Shown here: positions 1 through 6,456 of the stretch, one piece after another
How positions within the stretch are numbered: position 1 is the stretch's first letter
Layout of the letters: each line of letters starts with the position of its first letter
Source of the DNA: Thermoflexales bacterium
GTDB taxonomy: Bacteria > Chloroflexota > Anaerolineae > J036 > Brachytrichaceae
Length of the DNA stretch: 11,242 nt
NCBI GenBank assembly: GCA_017998555.1
Contig: JAGOCU010000046.1
Span: 1-11,242, forward strand
Direction of reading: 5' to 3'
The notes under the pieces: model-generated
What the model saw: the letters and a program-made list of their open reading frames with translations, nothing else
Database searches by the model: none
Told to the model about the DNA's origin: nothing
Program-made: the position numbers and the translations under genes

Positions 1-758
1 CTCTGACCTGCCGGGGTCGGTTGGGACAAGCGCGGGATTTGTCCGGCTTCACGCTCGAGCCGGCGCAAATGGGCGTCATTGGCGACCGCGTCCATCAGCG
101 ACATGCCAATCGCGTCGCGCAAGGCCGCCTTGGCGTGGGTCAGGGCGTGGGCCGGCTGGGCAGCCAGGGTCGCCGCAATCCGCATCGTCTCGGACATCAG
201 GGTCTCGCGAGGCAGCACATCGCTTGCCAGCCCCAGCTCGAGACAGCGCATCGCCGTGAGCCGATCGTGACGGGCGATCACATCGAATGCCCGACCATAG
301 CCAAGATGGCGCGTGAGAAACCACGACATGCCCGCCTCGGGCACCCAGCTCCCGTCTGCTGGACCCGGGTCAAGGACGGTGTCGTCGCTCATCACCCGCA
401 TGTCGCATGCCAGGGCCAGTGACGCGCCCAGACCGCTGCACACGCCGTGGGCGGCGACGATGATGGGCTTGCGCACCGCCCCTGCCGCGCGCAGGAGCAA
501 TTGCCCGCACGTCCGGGCGTACTCTTCGCCCGCTTCATCGTCCAACGATCTATTTTCATCTAGATCCAGGCCCGCGCAGAAACCGCGCCCAAGGCCGGTC
601 AAGGCCACCACCCGCGCCTGCGGATCCTCATTCGCCCGGCGCAGCGCCCCGATCAAGGATTGCAGCATCCAGCGATCGATCGCATTCCTGCGCTCGGCGC
701 GGTTGAGCATCAAGACCGCAACCCCGCTTGCGCTGTCATAGGTCACTCGCTCGTCCAT
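1..758 (-). CDS. Enoyl-CoA hydratase/isomerase (crotonase) family protein, 3' end missing
   Basis: Minus-strand frame open from the ATG at 758 to the window edge: 252 codons, stop not seen. The start has a good Shine-Dalgarno (AAGGTGAG) directly upstream. Family signatures appear in the usual order: NRAERRNAID (19-28), GRGFCAGLDL (57-66, first oxyanion-hole half), AAHGVCSGLGASLALACD (102-119, second half), VPEAGMSWFLTRHLG (139-153) and LTAMRCLELGLASDVLP (167-183). Members act on acyl-CoA thioesters as hydratases, isomerases or hydrolases in the cytoplasm. Aligned by eye to classical enoyl-CoA hydratase, both catalytic glutamates are replaced: Ser113 at the Glu144 position and Pro133 at the Glu164 position. 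An acidic residue, Glu141, sits where dienoyl-CoA isomerase and PaaG-type isomerases carry a catalytic Asp. An isomerase-like or other crotonase reaction is therefore more likely than simple hydration. It diverges from the lysine operon. The family is secure; the exact reaction is unknown. Confidence 0.9.
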   Translation of the reverse strand, partial: MDERVTYDSASGVAVLMLNRAERRNAIDRWMLQSLIGALRRANEDPQARVVALTGLGRGFCAGLDLDENRSLDDEAGEEYARTCGQLLLRAAGAVRKPIIVAAHGVCSGLGASLALACDMRVMSDDTVLDPGPADGSWVPEAGMSWFLTRHLGYGRAFDVIARHDRLTAMRCLELGLASDVLPRETLMSETMRIAATLAAQPAHALTHAKAALRDAIGMSLMDAVANDAHLRRLEREAGQIPRLSQPTPAGQ

Positions 759-794
759 CTCACCTTTCCCTGGGAACGCCTAACTGAACCATTC

Positions 795-841
795 TTCCGC
801 TACGATATCCCCCGGCTTCGACGGGGGATGTCGTAGCGGAA
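795..841. other. Long hairpin in divergent intergenic region (20-bp stem, 7-nt loop)
   Basis: The arm at 795-814 (TTCCGCTACGATATCCCCCG) pairs with 822-841 around the loop GCTTCGA. The only imperfection is one base that would be a G-U wobble in one transcript direction. A short outer pairing, GAACCA (786-791) with TGGTTC (856-861), could extend it. It lies upstream of both flanking genes, so it is not an obvious terminator for either. In minus-strand RNA it would sit in the crotonase 5' leader. Possible roles are a transcription insulator, a leader structure that affects stability, or a remnant repeat. The structure is seen directly; the role is open. Confidence 0.75.
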
Positions 842-884
842 ATCGGTTTTGTTAGTGGTTCTATGGCGCCCAACAGAGCTTGTA

Positions 885-903
885 TTCCGAGATGATCTCG
901 GAA
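885..903. promoter_or_regulatory. Operator-like palindrome TTCCGAGA-TGA-TCTCGGAA
   Basis: Perfect 8-bp inverted repeat with a 3-bp spacer, 19 bp in all, in the divergent intergenic region and about 205 bp upstream of the aminotransferase start. The size and symmetry fit a binding site for a dimeric helix-turn-helix repressor. No regulator gene is in the window and I do not recognise the motif. It could also act as a small hairpin in RNA. Confidence 0.4.
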
Positions 904-1046
904 ACGGGATCTGCAAGCGCTTCCCTGGCTCTCGGATTTCGCCGGGCGCCGCAAGAAACAGTAACAGGCGCGCGCGCGGCGCGCTTGACGGGAAACAAAT
1001 CGTCGGGAAGTCGTCAGGTAGCGCGCGATGATTGCCCGCGCCGGTG

Positions 1047-1052
1047 TATGAT
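1047..1052 (+). promoter_or_regulatory. Possible -10 element (TATGAT) for the lysine operon
   Basis: TATGAT matches the sigma-70 -10 consensus at five of six positions. It lies about 55 bp before the chosen start of the aminotransferase, giving a leader near 48 nt. No good -35 hexamer sits 16-18 bp upstream. A TTGACG at 985-990 is too far away to pair with it, so the call is weak. Confidence 0.3.
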
Positions 1053-1107
1053 GCCCCGCCTATCACCGCGGGTTCATGCGGATAAACAGCCATATCAACA
1101 CGGAAAC

Positions 1108-2262
1108 ATGGATAGTGAGTCTCGCCTCGCCTCCGGCGTCTACGCGAAACGCGATATTGTCATCGCGCGCGGCAAGGACGCCACGCTCTGGGACAAACAG
1201 GGCCGCGCCTACATCGACTGCGTATCGGGCCAGGGTGTCAGCACGCTGGGCCATGCCAACGAAGCGGTTGCCCGCGCCATTTATGAACAGGCGCAGACCC
1301 TGATCTCCTGTCCCGAGATCTTCTACAACGACACAAGGGCCGAGTTCCTCGAACTCCTCAGCAGCGTCGTTCCGGCCGGGCTGAACCGCTTCTTTTTGTG
1401 CAACTCGGGCGCCGAGGCAAATGAAACCGCCCTCAAGTTCGCCCGGCTAAGCACGGGCCGCCCCAACGTGGTCTCGACCGTGCGCGGATTTCACGGCCGG
1501 ACGATGGGCGCGCTTTCTGCGACCTTTGAGCCGAAGTATCGCGAGCCCTTTCAGCCGCTGCTGTCAGGTTTCAGCCACGTCGCCTTCAACAACCTCGAGG
1601 CGCTCACCAATGCGGTGAACGAGCAGACCGCCGCCGTCATCCTCGAAGCCGTACAGGGCGAAGGCGGGGTGCATCCCGCCGATGATGACTACCTGCGCGG
1701 CGCGCGGGCGCTGTGCCGCGAGCGCGGGGCCCTGCTCATCATCGACGAGGTCCAGACTGGGTTCGCCCGCACCGGCGCGTGGTTCGCCTGCATGCGCTCG
1801 GGCGTGACGCCGGACCTCATGCCGATGGGCAAGGCCATCGGAGGCGGCGTGCCAATGGGCGCGGTCGGGATCGGCGACGCGGTCAAGAATCTCGCCCCGG
1901 GCACCCATGGCAGCACGTTTGGCGGCAACCCCCTGGCCTGCGCGGCCGGTCTCGCTTCACTCCGCGAAATGATCCGGCTCGATTTGCCCGCCCAGGCGGC
2001 CGAGAAAGGCGCCTATTTCATGGAGCGGCTCGAGGAGATCAACGCGCCCGTGATCAAGGAAGTGCGCGGCCGCGGCCTGCTGATCGGGGTCGAATTGCGC
2101 ACGCGGGTCGCGCCGTTTCTCAAAGCCCTCCAGGCCGAGGGCATCCTCGCGCTGCCCGCCGGCTTGAATGTGCTGCGTTTTCTGCCGCCCGCCATCATCA
2201 CCCGCGCGGAGATCGACCGGGTGGTCGAAGCGACTGCCCGCGTGCTGGCCAATCCGTCATGA
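1108..2262 (+). CDS. lysJ: LysW-gamma-lysine / acetylornithine-type aminotransferase (LysJ/ArgD family)
   Basis: 384-residue class III PLP aminotransferase, the usual length for LysJ and ArgD. Motifs: SGVYAKR (9-15, typical LysJ/ArgD N terminus), the phosphate-binding SGAEANE (100-106), PLP-stacking Phe128-His129 in GFHGRT, EAVQGEGGV, IIDEVQTGFAR with Asp213 that binds the pyridine nitrogen, and Lys242 in MGKAIGGG as the Schiff-base lysine. LysJ converts the LysW-bound aminoadipate semialdehyde to LysW-gamma-lysine with glutamate as amino donor; ArgD does the matching step on acetylated glutamate semialdehyde. The next two genes, LysK and homocitrate synthase, favour the lysine role, although such enzymes often serve both routes. 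The start at 1108 was chosen from homologue length and a weak GGAAA upstream; longer in-frame starts (880, 1048) add sequence without family similarity. The stop overlaps the next start by 4 bp (ATGA), so translation is likely coupled. Confidence 0.88.
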   Translation: MDSESRLASGVYAKRDIVIARGKDATLWDKQGRAYIDCVSGQGVSTLGHANEAVARAIYEQAQTLISCPEIFYNDTRAEFLELLSSVVPAGLNRFFLCNSGAEANETALKFARLSTGRPNVVSTVRGFHGRTMGALSATFEPKYREPFQPLLSGFSHVAFNNLEALTNAVNEQTAAVILEAVQGEGGVHPADDDYLRGARALCRERGALLIIDEVQTGFARTGAWFACMRSGVTPDLMPMGKAIGGGVPMGAVGIGDAVKNLAPGTHGSTFGGNPLACAAGLASLREMIRLDLPAQAAEKGAYFMERLEEINAPVIKEVRGRGLLIGVELRTRVAPFLKALQAEGILALPAGLNVLRFLPPAIITRAEIDRVVEATARVLANPS

Positions 2263-3359
2263 TCAGCCTGCTGGAACAGTGCGTGCGGATCCGCTCCGTG
2301 AGCGGCGAAGAGCGCGAGGTGGCGGTCTTTCTCAGCCGCCAAATGGCGACGCTGGGTTTCGAGCGGGCCTTTGTCGACGACGCCGATAACACGGTCGGGA
2401 TCCTGGGCAGCGGCCCGCGCCAACTCGTTTTTCTCGGACACATTGACACCGTGGCGGGCGAGGTGCCCGTGCGCATTGAGGACGGCAAGCTGTATGGGCG
2501 CGGGACCGTCGACGCCAAGGGACCCTTGTGCGCCTTTATCACCGCCGCCAGCCGTTGGGCGTCCGGCCGCCGGGCCCGCGGTCTGCCGCCTGTCCCCGAA
2601 GGCTGGCAGCTTGTTGTGATCGGCGCGACGGGCGAGGAGAGCGCCTATGCCAAAGGCGCCCGCTTTGTCATCACCCAGTACTCGCCCGAGATGCTCATCA
2701 TCGGGGAGCCAAGCGGCAGCGAAGGCGTGACCACCGGCTACAAGGGCCGCCTGCTGATGGAGGCTCACATGGAGCAGGCCTCCCAGCACACCGCCCGGCC
2801 CGGGCCCAACCCGAGCGAATACGCCGTGAAACTCTGGAACAGCCTGCGCTCTTTCGCCGAACTGTATAACGGCGAGAAGCAAAAAGCCTTCGACCTGCTG
2901 ATGCCCAAACTGCGCGACATCCGTTCGGGCGACGACGGCATGCGTGAGTGGTGCGACGTCTTCATCGGGTTCCGGCTGCCGCTGGAGATCACCCCCGGCC
3001 AGATGCAGAAGAAGATTCTGGACGAGTTTGAAGGGCTGAAGGCGGCCAGCTCGCTCGACAAGGTTCTGTCCACAATCTCCTTCCGAGGCAATGAACCCGC
3101 GGTCAAATCAGACCGTGCCTCGCCCCTGGCCCGGGCGTTTGTCAATGCGATACGCGAGGAAAAAGTGCGGCCGATCTTCTACGACAAAACCGGGACCTCT
3201 GATTGGAACGTGGTCGCCCCCTTCTGGAAATGCCCGACTGTCGCGTATGGCCCCGGCGATTCAGCGCTGGACCATACTCCGGTCGAGCATGTCGAGATCG
3301 CCGAGTTTGAGCGCGGTGTGCGCGTGCTGGAACGGACGCTGACAACGCTGCTTGCCTAG
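2259..3359 (+). CDS. lysK: [LysW]-lysine/ornithine hydrolase (LysK), M20 metallopeptidase family
   Basis: 366 residues. M20/ArgE/DapE-type zinc hydrolase that frees lysine (or ornithine) from the C-terminal glutamate of the carrier protein LysW. Metal-site residues are all present: His61 and Asp63 in GHIDTV, bridging Asp85 in GRGTVDAKG, catalytic Glu126 and ligand Glu127 in TGEES, Glu150 in IIGEPSG, and His339 in ALDHTPVEH. His177 in SQHTARPGPNP matches the lid-domain histidine. KTGTSDWNV followed by YGPGDSALDHTP is characteristic of LysK rather than of DapE or ArgE. The ATG at 2259 overlaps the TGA of lysJ and has no Shine-Dalgarno, which fits translational coupling; the open frame extends far upstream inside lysJ but that part is a shadow. 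The following gene begins 6 bp after the stop. Its LysW substrate is not encoded in the window. Confidence 0.9.
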   Translation: MISLLEQCVRIRSVSGEEREVAVFLSRQMATLGFERAFVDDADNTVGILGSGPRQLVFLGHIDTVAGEVPVRIEDGKLYGRGTVDAKGPLCAFITAASRWASGRRARGLPPVPEGWQLVVIGATGEESAYAKGARFVITQYSPEMLIIGEPSGSEGVTTGYKGRLLMEAHMEQASQHTARPGPNPSEYAVKLWNSLRSFAELYNGEKQKAFDLLMPKLRDIRSGDDGMREWCDVFIGFRLPLEITPGQMQKKILDEFEGLKAASSLDKVLSTISFRGNEPAVKSDRASPLARAFVNAIREEKVRPIFYDKTGTSDWNVVAPFWKCPTVAYGPGDSALDHTPVEHVEIAEFERGVRVLERTLTTLLA

Positions 3360-3365
3360 CCCGTC

Positions 3366-4703
3366 ATGACTGTTCCCTTTTCCTTCCGCAACTACCGCCC
3401 GCGCGGGCTCGAGATCATCGACACCACGCTTCGGGACGGCACCCAGTCGCCGCTTCTCCACGACCACTTCAAATACTTCTTCAGCGCCGATGACAAGGTC
3501 GAGGTCGCCCGGGCGTTGATCGAATACGGAGTGAAGTTCATCGAGCTGTTCGCCCCCATCGTCAGCCCGCAGGAAGCCGCCGACTTCGAGGTGATCCGCC
3601 AGGCGCGTGACGAGCTCGTCGTCCAGAAGGGGTACACCTTCCTGCTTGCCCATGTGCGCACCCACCCCGCGGACGTTGAAGCCGCGGTCAAGGCGGGCTT
3701 TGATGGACTGAACTTCTACATGGGCACGTCCGAGCAATCGCGGGCGCACAACCATGGCCGCGACCTGGCCGGCATCGCCGCCAGCGCGCGCAGACTCCTG
3801 GAAGATGTCCGTCGCAATCACCCCCACCTGGTGTTGCGCTTCAGCGGCGAGGACGCCTTTCGCACGTCCGAGTCCGATCTATTCCGGGTCTACGACGAGG
3901 TTGCGGATTCGGTCGATCGCTTTGGCGCGCCCGATACCGTCGGAGTTGCGACACCGGCCATTGTCGGCGCGCGGGTTCGGGCCCTGCGGGCGCGTTACCC
4001 CAATGTCGAGCTCGAAGGTCACTTTCACGACGACCGCGGTTTCTCGCTGATCAACGCGCTGGAGGCGGCCCGGGCCGGGATGCGCTACATGAACACAACG
4101 ATTCTGGGGATCGCCGAGCGGAGCGGAATCACCAGCATGACCGGGCTGCTCTACAACCTCTTCATCGACAAGGAATACGACCGGCTCGAGAGCTACCACT
4201 TGCGCGCGTCGTATCCCATCAACGTCATGATGGCCGACAAGATGCGCAAGCTGGTGCCCGGCAAGGAGCCGGTCAGCCTGACCAACCGCACCCACACCGC
4301 CGGTGTGCACGCCAAGGCCGTGCTGAACGACGCCAGCGCATATGAAGCCCATCCGCTAGACCAATTTGGGGTGACCGAGTCCGAGATCCTGCTCGGCCCG
4401 CTGAGCGGCTGGAATGTCATCCACTACTTTCTGCACGAAATCTGCGGTTTCGACGTGGACGAAGGCACCGCCAAGCTCATCGCGGCCGCCTACAAGAAGC
4501 GGGTTTACAGCCTCGGCGTCGGTGAATCGCCGGCCCGGGTGCTGATCGACATTGCCGAACGCGAGTACGGCCTCGAGGCCGTCAGCGTGCCCGAGCAGTA
4601 TCGCGGCGCGGTGCAGCAGAATATGACCGATTCACGCGCAGGCGGAGACGTTGGCGAGGTCGGTCACGCCAGCGGCGTGATTCTGCGCTCGAAAGCGCGC
4701 TAA
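3366..4703 (+). CDS. Homocitrate synthase (first step of alpha-aminoadipate lysine pathway)
   Basis: 445-residue member of the HMGL-like/DRE-TIM family, which condenses 2-oxoglutarate with acetyl-CoA to homocitrate. Motifs: IDTTLRDG (18-25, Arg23 catalytic, Asp24 metal), LLAHVRTH, GTSEQSRAHNHGRD, RFSGEDAFR (158-166), DTVGVATP (190-197), metal-binding His219 and His221 in GHFHDD, NTTILGIAERSGIT, and HTAGVHAKA with His310. The GTS..RA..GRD, RFS.ED.FR and VGVATP blocks match Thermus homocitrate synthase much better than isopropylmalate synthase. It differs from the Thermus enzyme by about six extra residues after the first motif (roughly 29-39) and by a longer C-terminal tail; no LeuA-type regulatory domain is visible. 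It follows lysK by 6 bp with no Shine-Dalgarno, so it is probably the last gene of the lysJ-lysK operon. Citramalate or isopropylmalate synthase is a less likely alternative. Confidence 0.88.
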   Translation: MTVPFSFRNYRPRGLEIIDTTLRDGTQSPLLHDHFKYFFSADDKVEVARALIEYGVKFIELFAPIVSPQEAADFEVIRQARDELVVQKGYTFLLAHVRTHPADVEAAVKAGFDGLNFYMGTSEQSRAHNHGRDLAGIAASARRLLEDVRRNHPHLVLRFSGEDAFRTSESDLFRVYDEVADSVDRFGAPDTVGVATPAIVGARVRALRARYPNVELEGHFHDDRGFSLINALEAARAGMRYMNTTILGIAERSGITSMTGLLYNLFIDKEYDRLESYHLRASYPINVMMADKMRKLVPGKEPVSLTNRTHTAGVHAKAVLNDASAYEAHPLDQFGVTESEILLGPLSGWNVIHYFLHEICGFDVDEGTAKLIAAAYKKRVYSLGVGESPARVLIDIAEREYGLEAVSVPEQYRGAVQQNMTDSRAGGDVGEVGHASGVILRSKAR

Positions 4704-4726
4704 GGGCGCTTCTCCCGGACCATTTC

Positions 4727-4778
4727 GGAAGCTCCATGCCCAGGCCCGGCGTACGCCGGGCCTGGGCATGGAGCTTCC
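4727..4778. terminator. Perfect 52-bp palindrome, likely terminator of the lysine operon
   Basis: Positions 4727-4752 are the exact reverse complement of 4753-4778. The outer ends read GGAAGC/GCTTCC and the centre is GGCGTACGCC, so a hairpin would have about 24 pairs and a GTAC turn. It starts 24 bp after the homocitrate synthase stop. There is no U-tract; the sequence continues TACTGAACAG. As a transcript end it would act by its very stable stem. It separates the operon from the decarboxylase gene, which starts 32 bp further on. Confidence 0.75.
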
Positions 4779-4796
4779 TACTGAACAGTCCTGAGT

Positions 4797-4802
4797 TACC
4801 AT
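4797..4802 (+). promoter_or_regulatory. Possible -10 element (TACCAT) for a leaderless decarboxylase transcript
   Basis: A TAnnnT hexamer ends exactly 7 nt before the GTG at 4810, the spacing expected when transcription begins on the start codon. No Shine-Dalgarno precedes the GTG. No consensus -35 is seen; that zone overlaps the right arm of the palindrome. Four of six bases match consensus, so chance is a real possibility. Confidence 0.25.
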
Positions 4803-4809
4803 TCCTCCT

Positions 4810-6456
4810 GTGACTTCTGAACCCGTTCATCGCATCACCGTGCCGCGCAAGGGGCGGATGGTGTGCATCCCGCCCCACCGTGACGTCGTGCGGGCCGAAG
4901 TGGCCGCGCGCGAGGACTATCCCCTGCCCGGCCTGTGGCAGCAGTTCAACTACGACGCCAAGGGCGACCTGCTGTATGGCGACAAACGCGTCCTGGACTG
5001 GGTCGAGCGCTATGACGCGCCGTTATCGGTCATCGACGCGGCCTGGGTCCGCCGGCGGGTGACCGAATTGCGGGCCCTGCTGGACACGGCGCGGCGGCAT
5101 ACCCGCTACGGCGCCCCGGCCGACATTTACTATGCCGCCAAGGCCCGCATGCACGCCGGGGTGGTGTTGCCTGCATATCAGGCGGGCGCGTTGGGCGAGA
5201 CCAGCTCGGCCCAGGACCTGATGCACCTCGAGTTGCTCTTCAAGGCCGGCCTGTTGCCGAAGGCCTTCACCGTCATCAGCAATGGCTTCAAGCTCCCGCC
5301 CGAGCGCCTGGACGATCGCAAGCCGCGCAAAGGCGTGACAATCGACGACGGCGCGCCGCCACTGGATCGCTACATCGAAGACTACGCCTCGGCGATCCTG
5401 CGCGCGCACGCAGTTGGCTTGAATGTCGTGCCGATCCTGGACTCGCTCGACGAGGTGGATTGGTTCTCGCGCCGGGTAGCGGCGCCCATGCAATGCGGGG
5501 TGCGCCTCGCCTTTGGCCTGACCGCGGATCGTTTTGGCCTGGATTCTGTCAATGCCGGGTTTGGGTTGACGGTCGCCCAGGCGCGCAAGGCGCTCAAGCG
5601 CCTGGCTGGACATCCGCTGCTCCACCCGCGCATGATCCATGCCATGGTCGGCGCGGCCGAGGCCAGCCCGAGCTTGCCGGAAATCGTCGACGGCGTACGC
5701 CTCTCGGCGAGCCTGTTTTTCGAGCTGAAACGCGACTGCCCGGGGCTCGATACGCTGAACGTCGGCGGCGGATTGCCGCTTCTGGGTGACGCCTACGATC
5801 ACCTGGGCGCGTTCCAGGCGATGATGACGGCGATCCAGGAAGAAGCCGAAAAAGCCGGCGCAACGACCCTGCCCCGTCTGGCCTTCGAACCGGGCAGCCT
5901 GATCGCGGCCGAGGCGAATTTCAATATCATGCCTGTCCTGGCGGTCAAGGCCCAGGGGCTGGTCGGCGGCGCGCCCATCCTGTTCGGCATCGTCGATGGC
6001 AGCTTCATCGAGTCCAGCATCGACGGGCTGTTGCTGGGCCACGACTTTCCTGTCATTCCCGCGAACCTGGCCAATCGACGGGCCTATCCGATGTGGCTGC
6101 GCGGGGTGACCTGCGATTCGATGGACGTGTGGCCGCCGAGTACGGTGAATCGGGATTGGCTGCGCCTTCCCGTGCCCCGCCCCAACGAGAAGCTGTATGT
6201 CGTGGTCGCGCAGATCGGGGCGTATCAGGAATCGCTGACGGGCAAAGGCGGGGTCAACCATTGCGCGGTCAAGGAACCGGCCGAGATCGTCATCGATGGC
6301 GACCGGCATGTCCTGATCCCCAGCCCAAACACGCGTGATCAGAGCCGGCTGATGGGCTACACCCGCAAAATGCTGAATCTGTTGGCCCCGCAGAGCAAGG
6401 CGGCCAAACCCGAGGTCGCCGTGCCTTTCCAGGCGAGCAGCAAGGACATGTGGTAG
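4810..6456 (+). CDS. PLP-dependent fold-type III amino acid decarboxylase (Arg/Orn/diaminopimelate family)
   Basis: 548 residues, longer than diaminopimelate decarboxylase (about 420) and shorter than biosynthetic arginine decarboxylase SpeA (about 640). Features: FNYDAKGDLLYGDKRV (47-62) resembling the SpeA-like N terminus; Lys111 in YYAAKARMH as the PLP lysine; GETSSAQDL after it; a VGGGLP phosphate loop (318-323); FEPGS (359-363); CDSMD (435-439) with the active-site Cys contributed across the dimer; and Tyr472 in GAYQES near the C terminus. Family members decarboxylate basic amino acids (arginine, ornithine, lysine) or meso-diaminopimelate. The lysine operon upstream makes the substrate question interesting, but sequence alone does not settle it. 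The GTG at 4810 gives the longest frame and sits behind a possible leaderless promoter; an ATG at 4858 with AAGGGG upstream is a credible alternative start, giving 532 residues. The stop is followed at once by a 22-bp hairpin. The fold and decarboxylase class are firm; the substrate is unassigned. Confidence 0.82.
   Translation: MTSEPVHRITVPRKGRMVCIPPHRDVVRAEVAAREDYPLPGLWQQFNYDAKGDLLYGDKRVLDWVERYDAPLSVIDAAWVRRRVTELRALLDTARRHTRYGAPADIYYAAKARMHAGVVLPAYQAGALGETSSAQDLMHLELLFKAGLLPKAFTVISNGFKLPPERLDDRKPRKGVTIDDGAPPLDRYIEDYASAILRAHAVGLNVVPILDSLDEVDWFSRRVAAPMQCGVRLAFGLTADRFGLDSVNAGFGLTVAQARKALKRLAGHPLLHPRMIHAMVGAAEASPSLPEIVDGVRLSASLFFELKRDCPGLDTLNVGGGLPLLGDAYDHLGAFQAMMTAIQEEAEKAGATTLPRLAFEPGSLIAAEANFNIMPVLAVKAQGLVGGAPILFGIVDGSFIESSIDGLLLGHDFPVIPANLANRRAYPMWLRGVTCDSMDVWPPSTVNRDWLRLPVPRPNEKLYVVVAQIGAYQESLTGKGGVNHCAVKEPAEIVIDGDRHVLIPSPNTRDQSRLMGYTRKMLNLLAPQSKAAKPEVAVPFQASSKDMW

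Larger units (their letters stand above)
759..1107. other. Divergent intergenic region, 349 bp, no gene
   Basis: Spacer between the minus-strand crotonase and the plus-strand aminotransferase. I see no convincing coding frame. It holds a long hairpin (795-841), a 19-bp palindrome (885-903), an alternating CG tract (968-978, followed by a second short GCGCGC run) and a -10-like hexamer (1047-1052). No consensus promoter for the crotonase was found. The aminotransferase frame stays open leftward to about 880, but aligned family members begin near 1108, so that extension is read as non-coding. Confidence 0.6.

Noticed and set aside
21..741. Plus-strand open frames opposite the crotonase
   Set aside because: The minus strand encodes all crotonase signatures in order with a good ribosome binding site; the plus frames have no motifs.
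985..990. TTGACG as a -35 box for the lysine operon
   Set aside because: No -10-like hexamer lies 16-18 bp downstream; the TATGAT at 1047 is 56 bp away.
880..1107. N-terminal extension of the aminotransferase to 880 or 1048
   Set aside because: The extra residues have no family similarity, contain the operator-like dyad and CG tract, and would make the protein longer than known LysJ/ArgD.
1713..2258. Upstream extension of the LysK frame
   Set aside because: It lies inside lysJ in another frame and is Arg/His/Pro-rich; the ATG overlapping the lysJ stop fits LysK homologues.
5023..6309. Minus-strand open frame of 428 codons opposite the decarboxylase
   Set aside because: The plus-strand protein has clear PLP-enzyme motifs throughout; the antisense product is Arg/His/Gln-rich with no recognisable motif.
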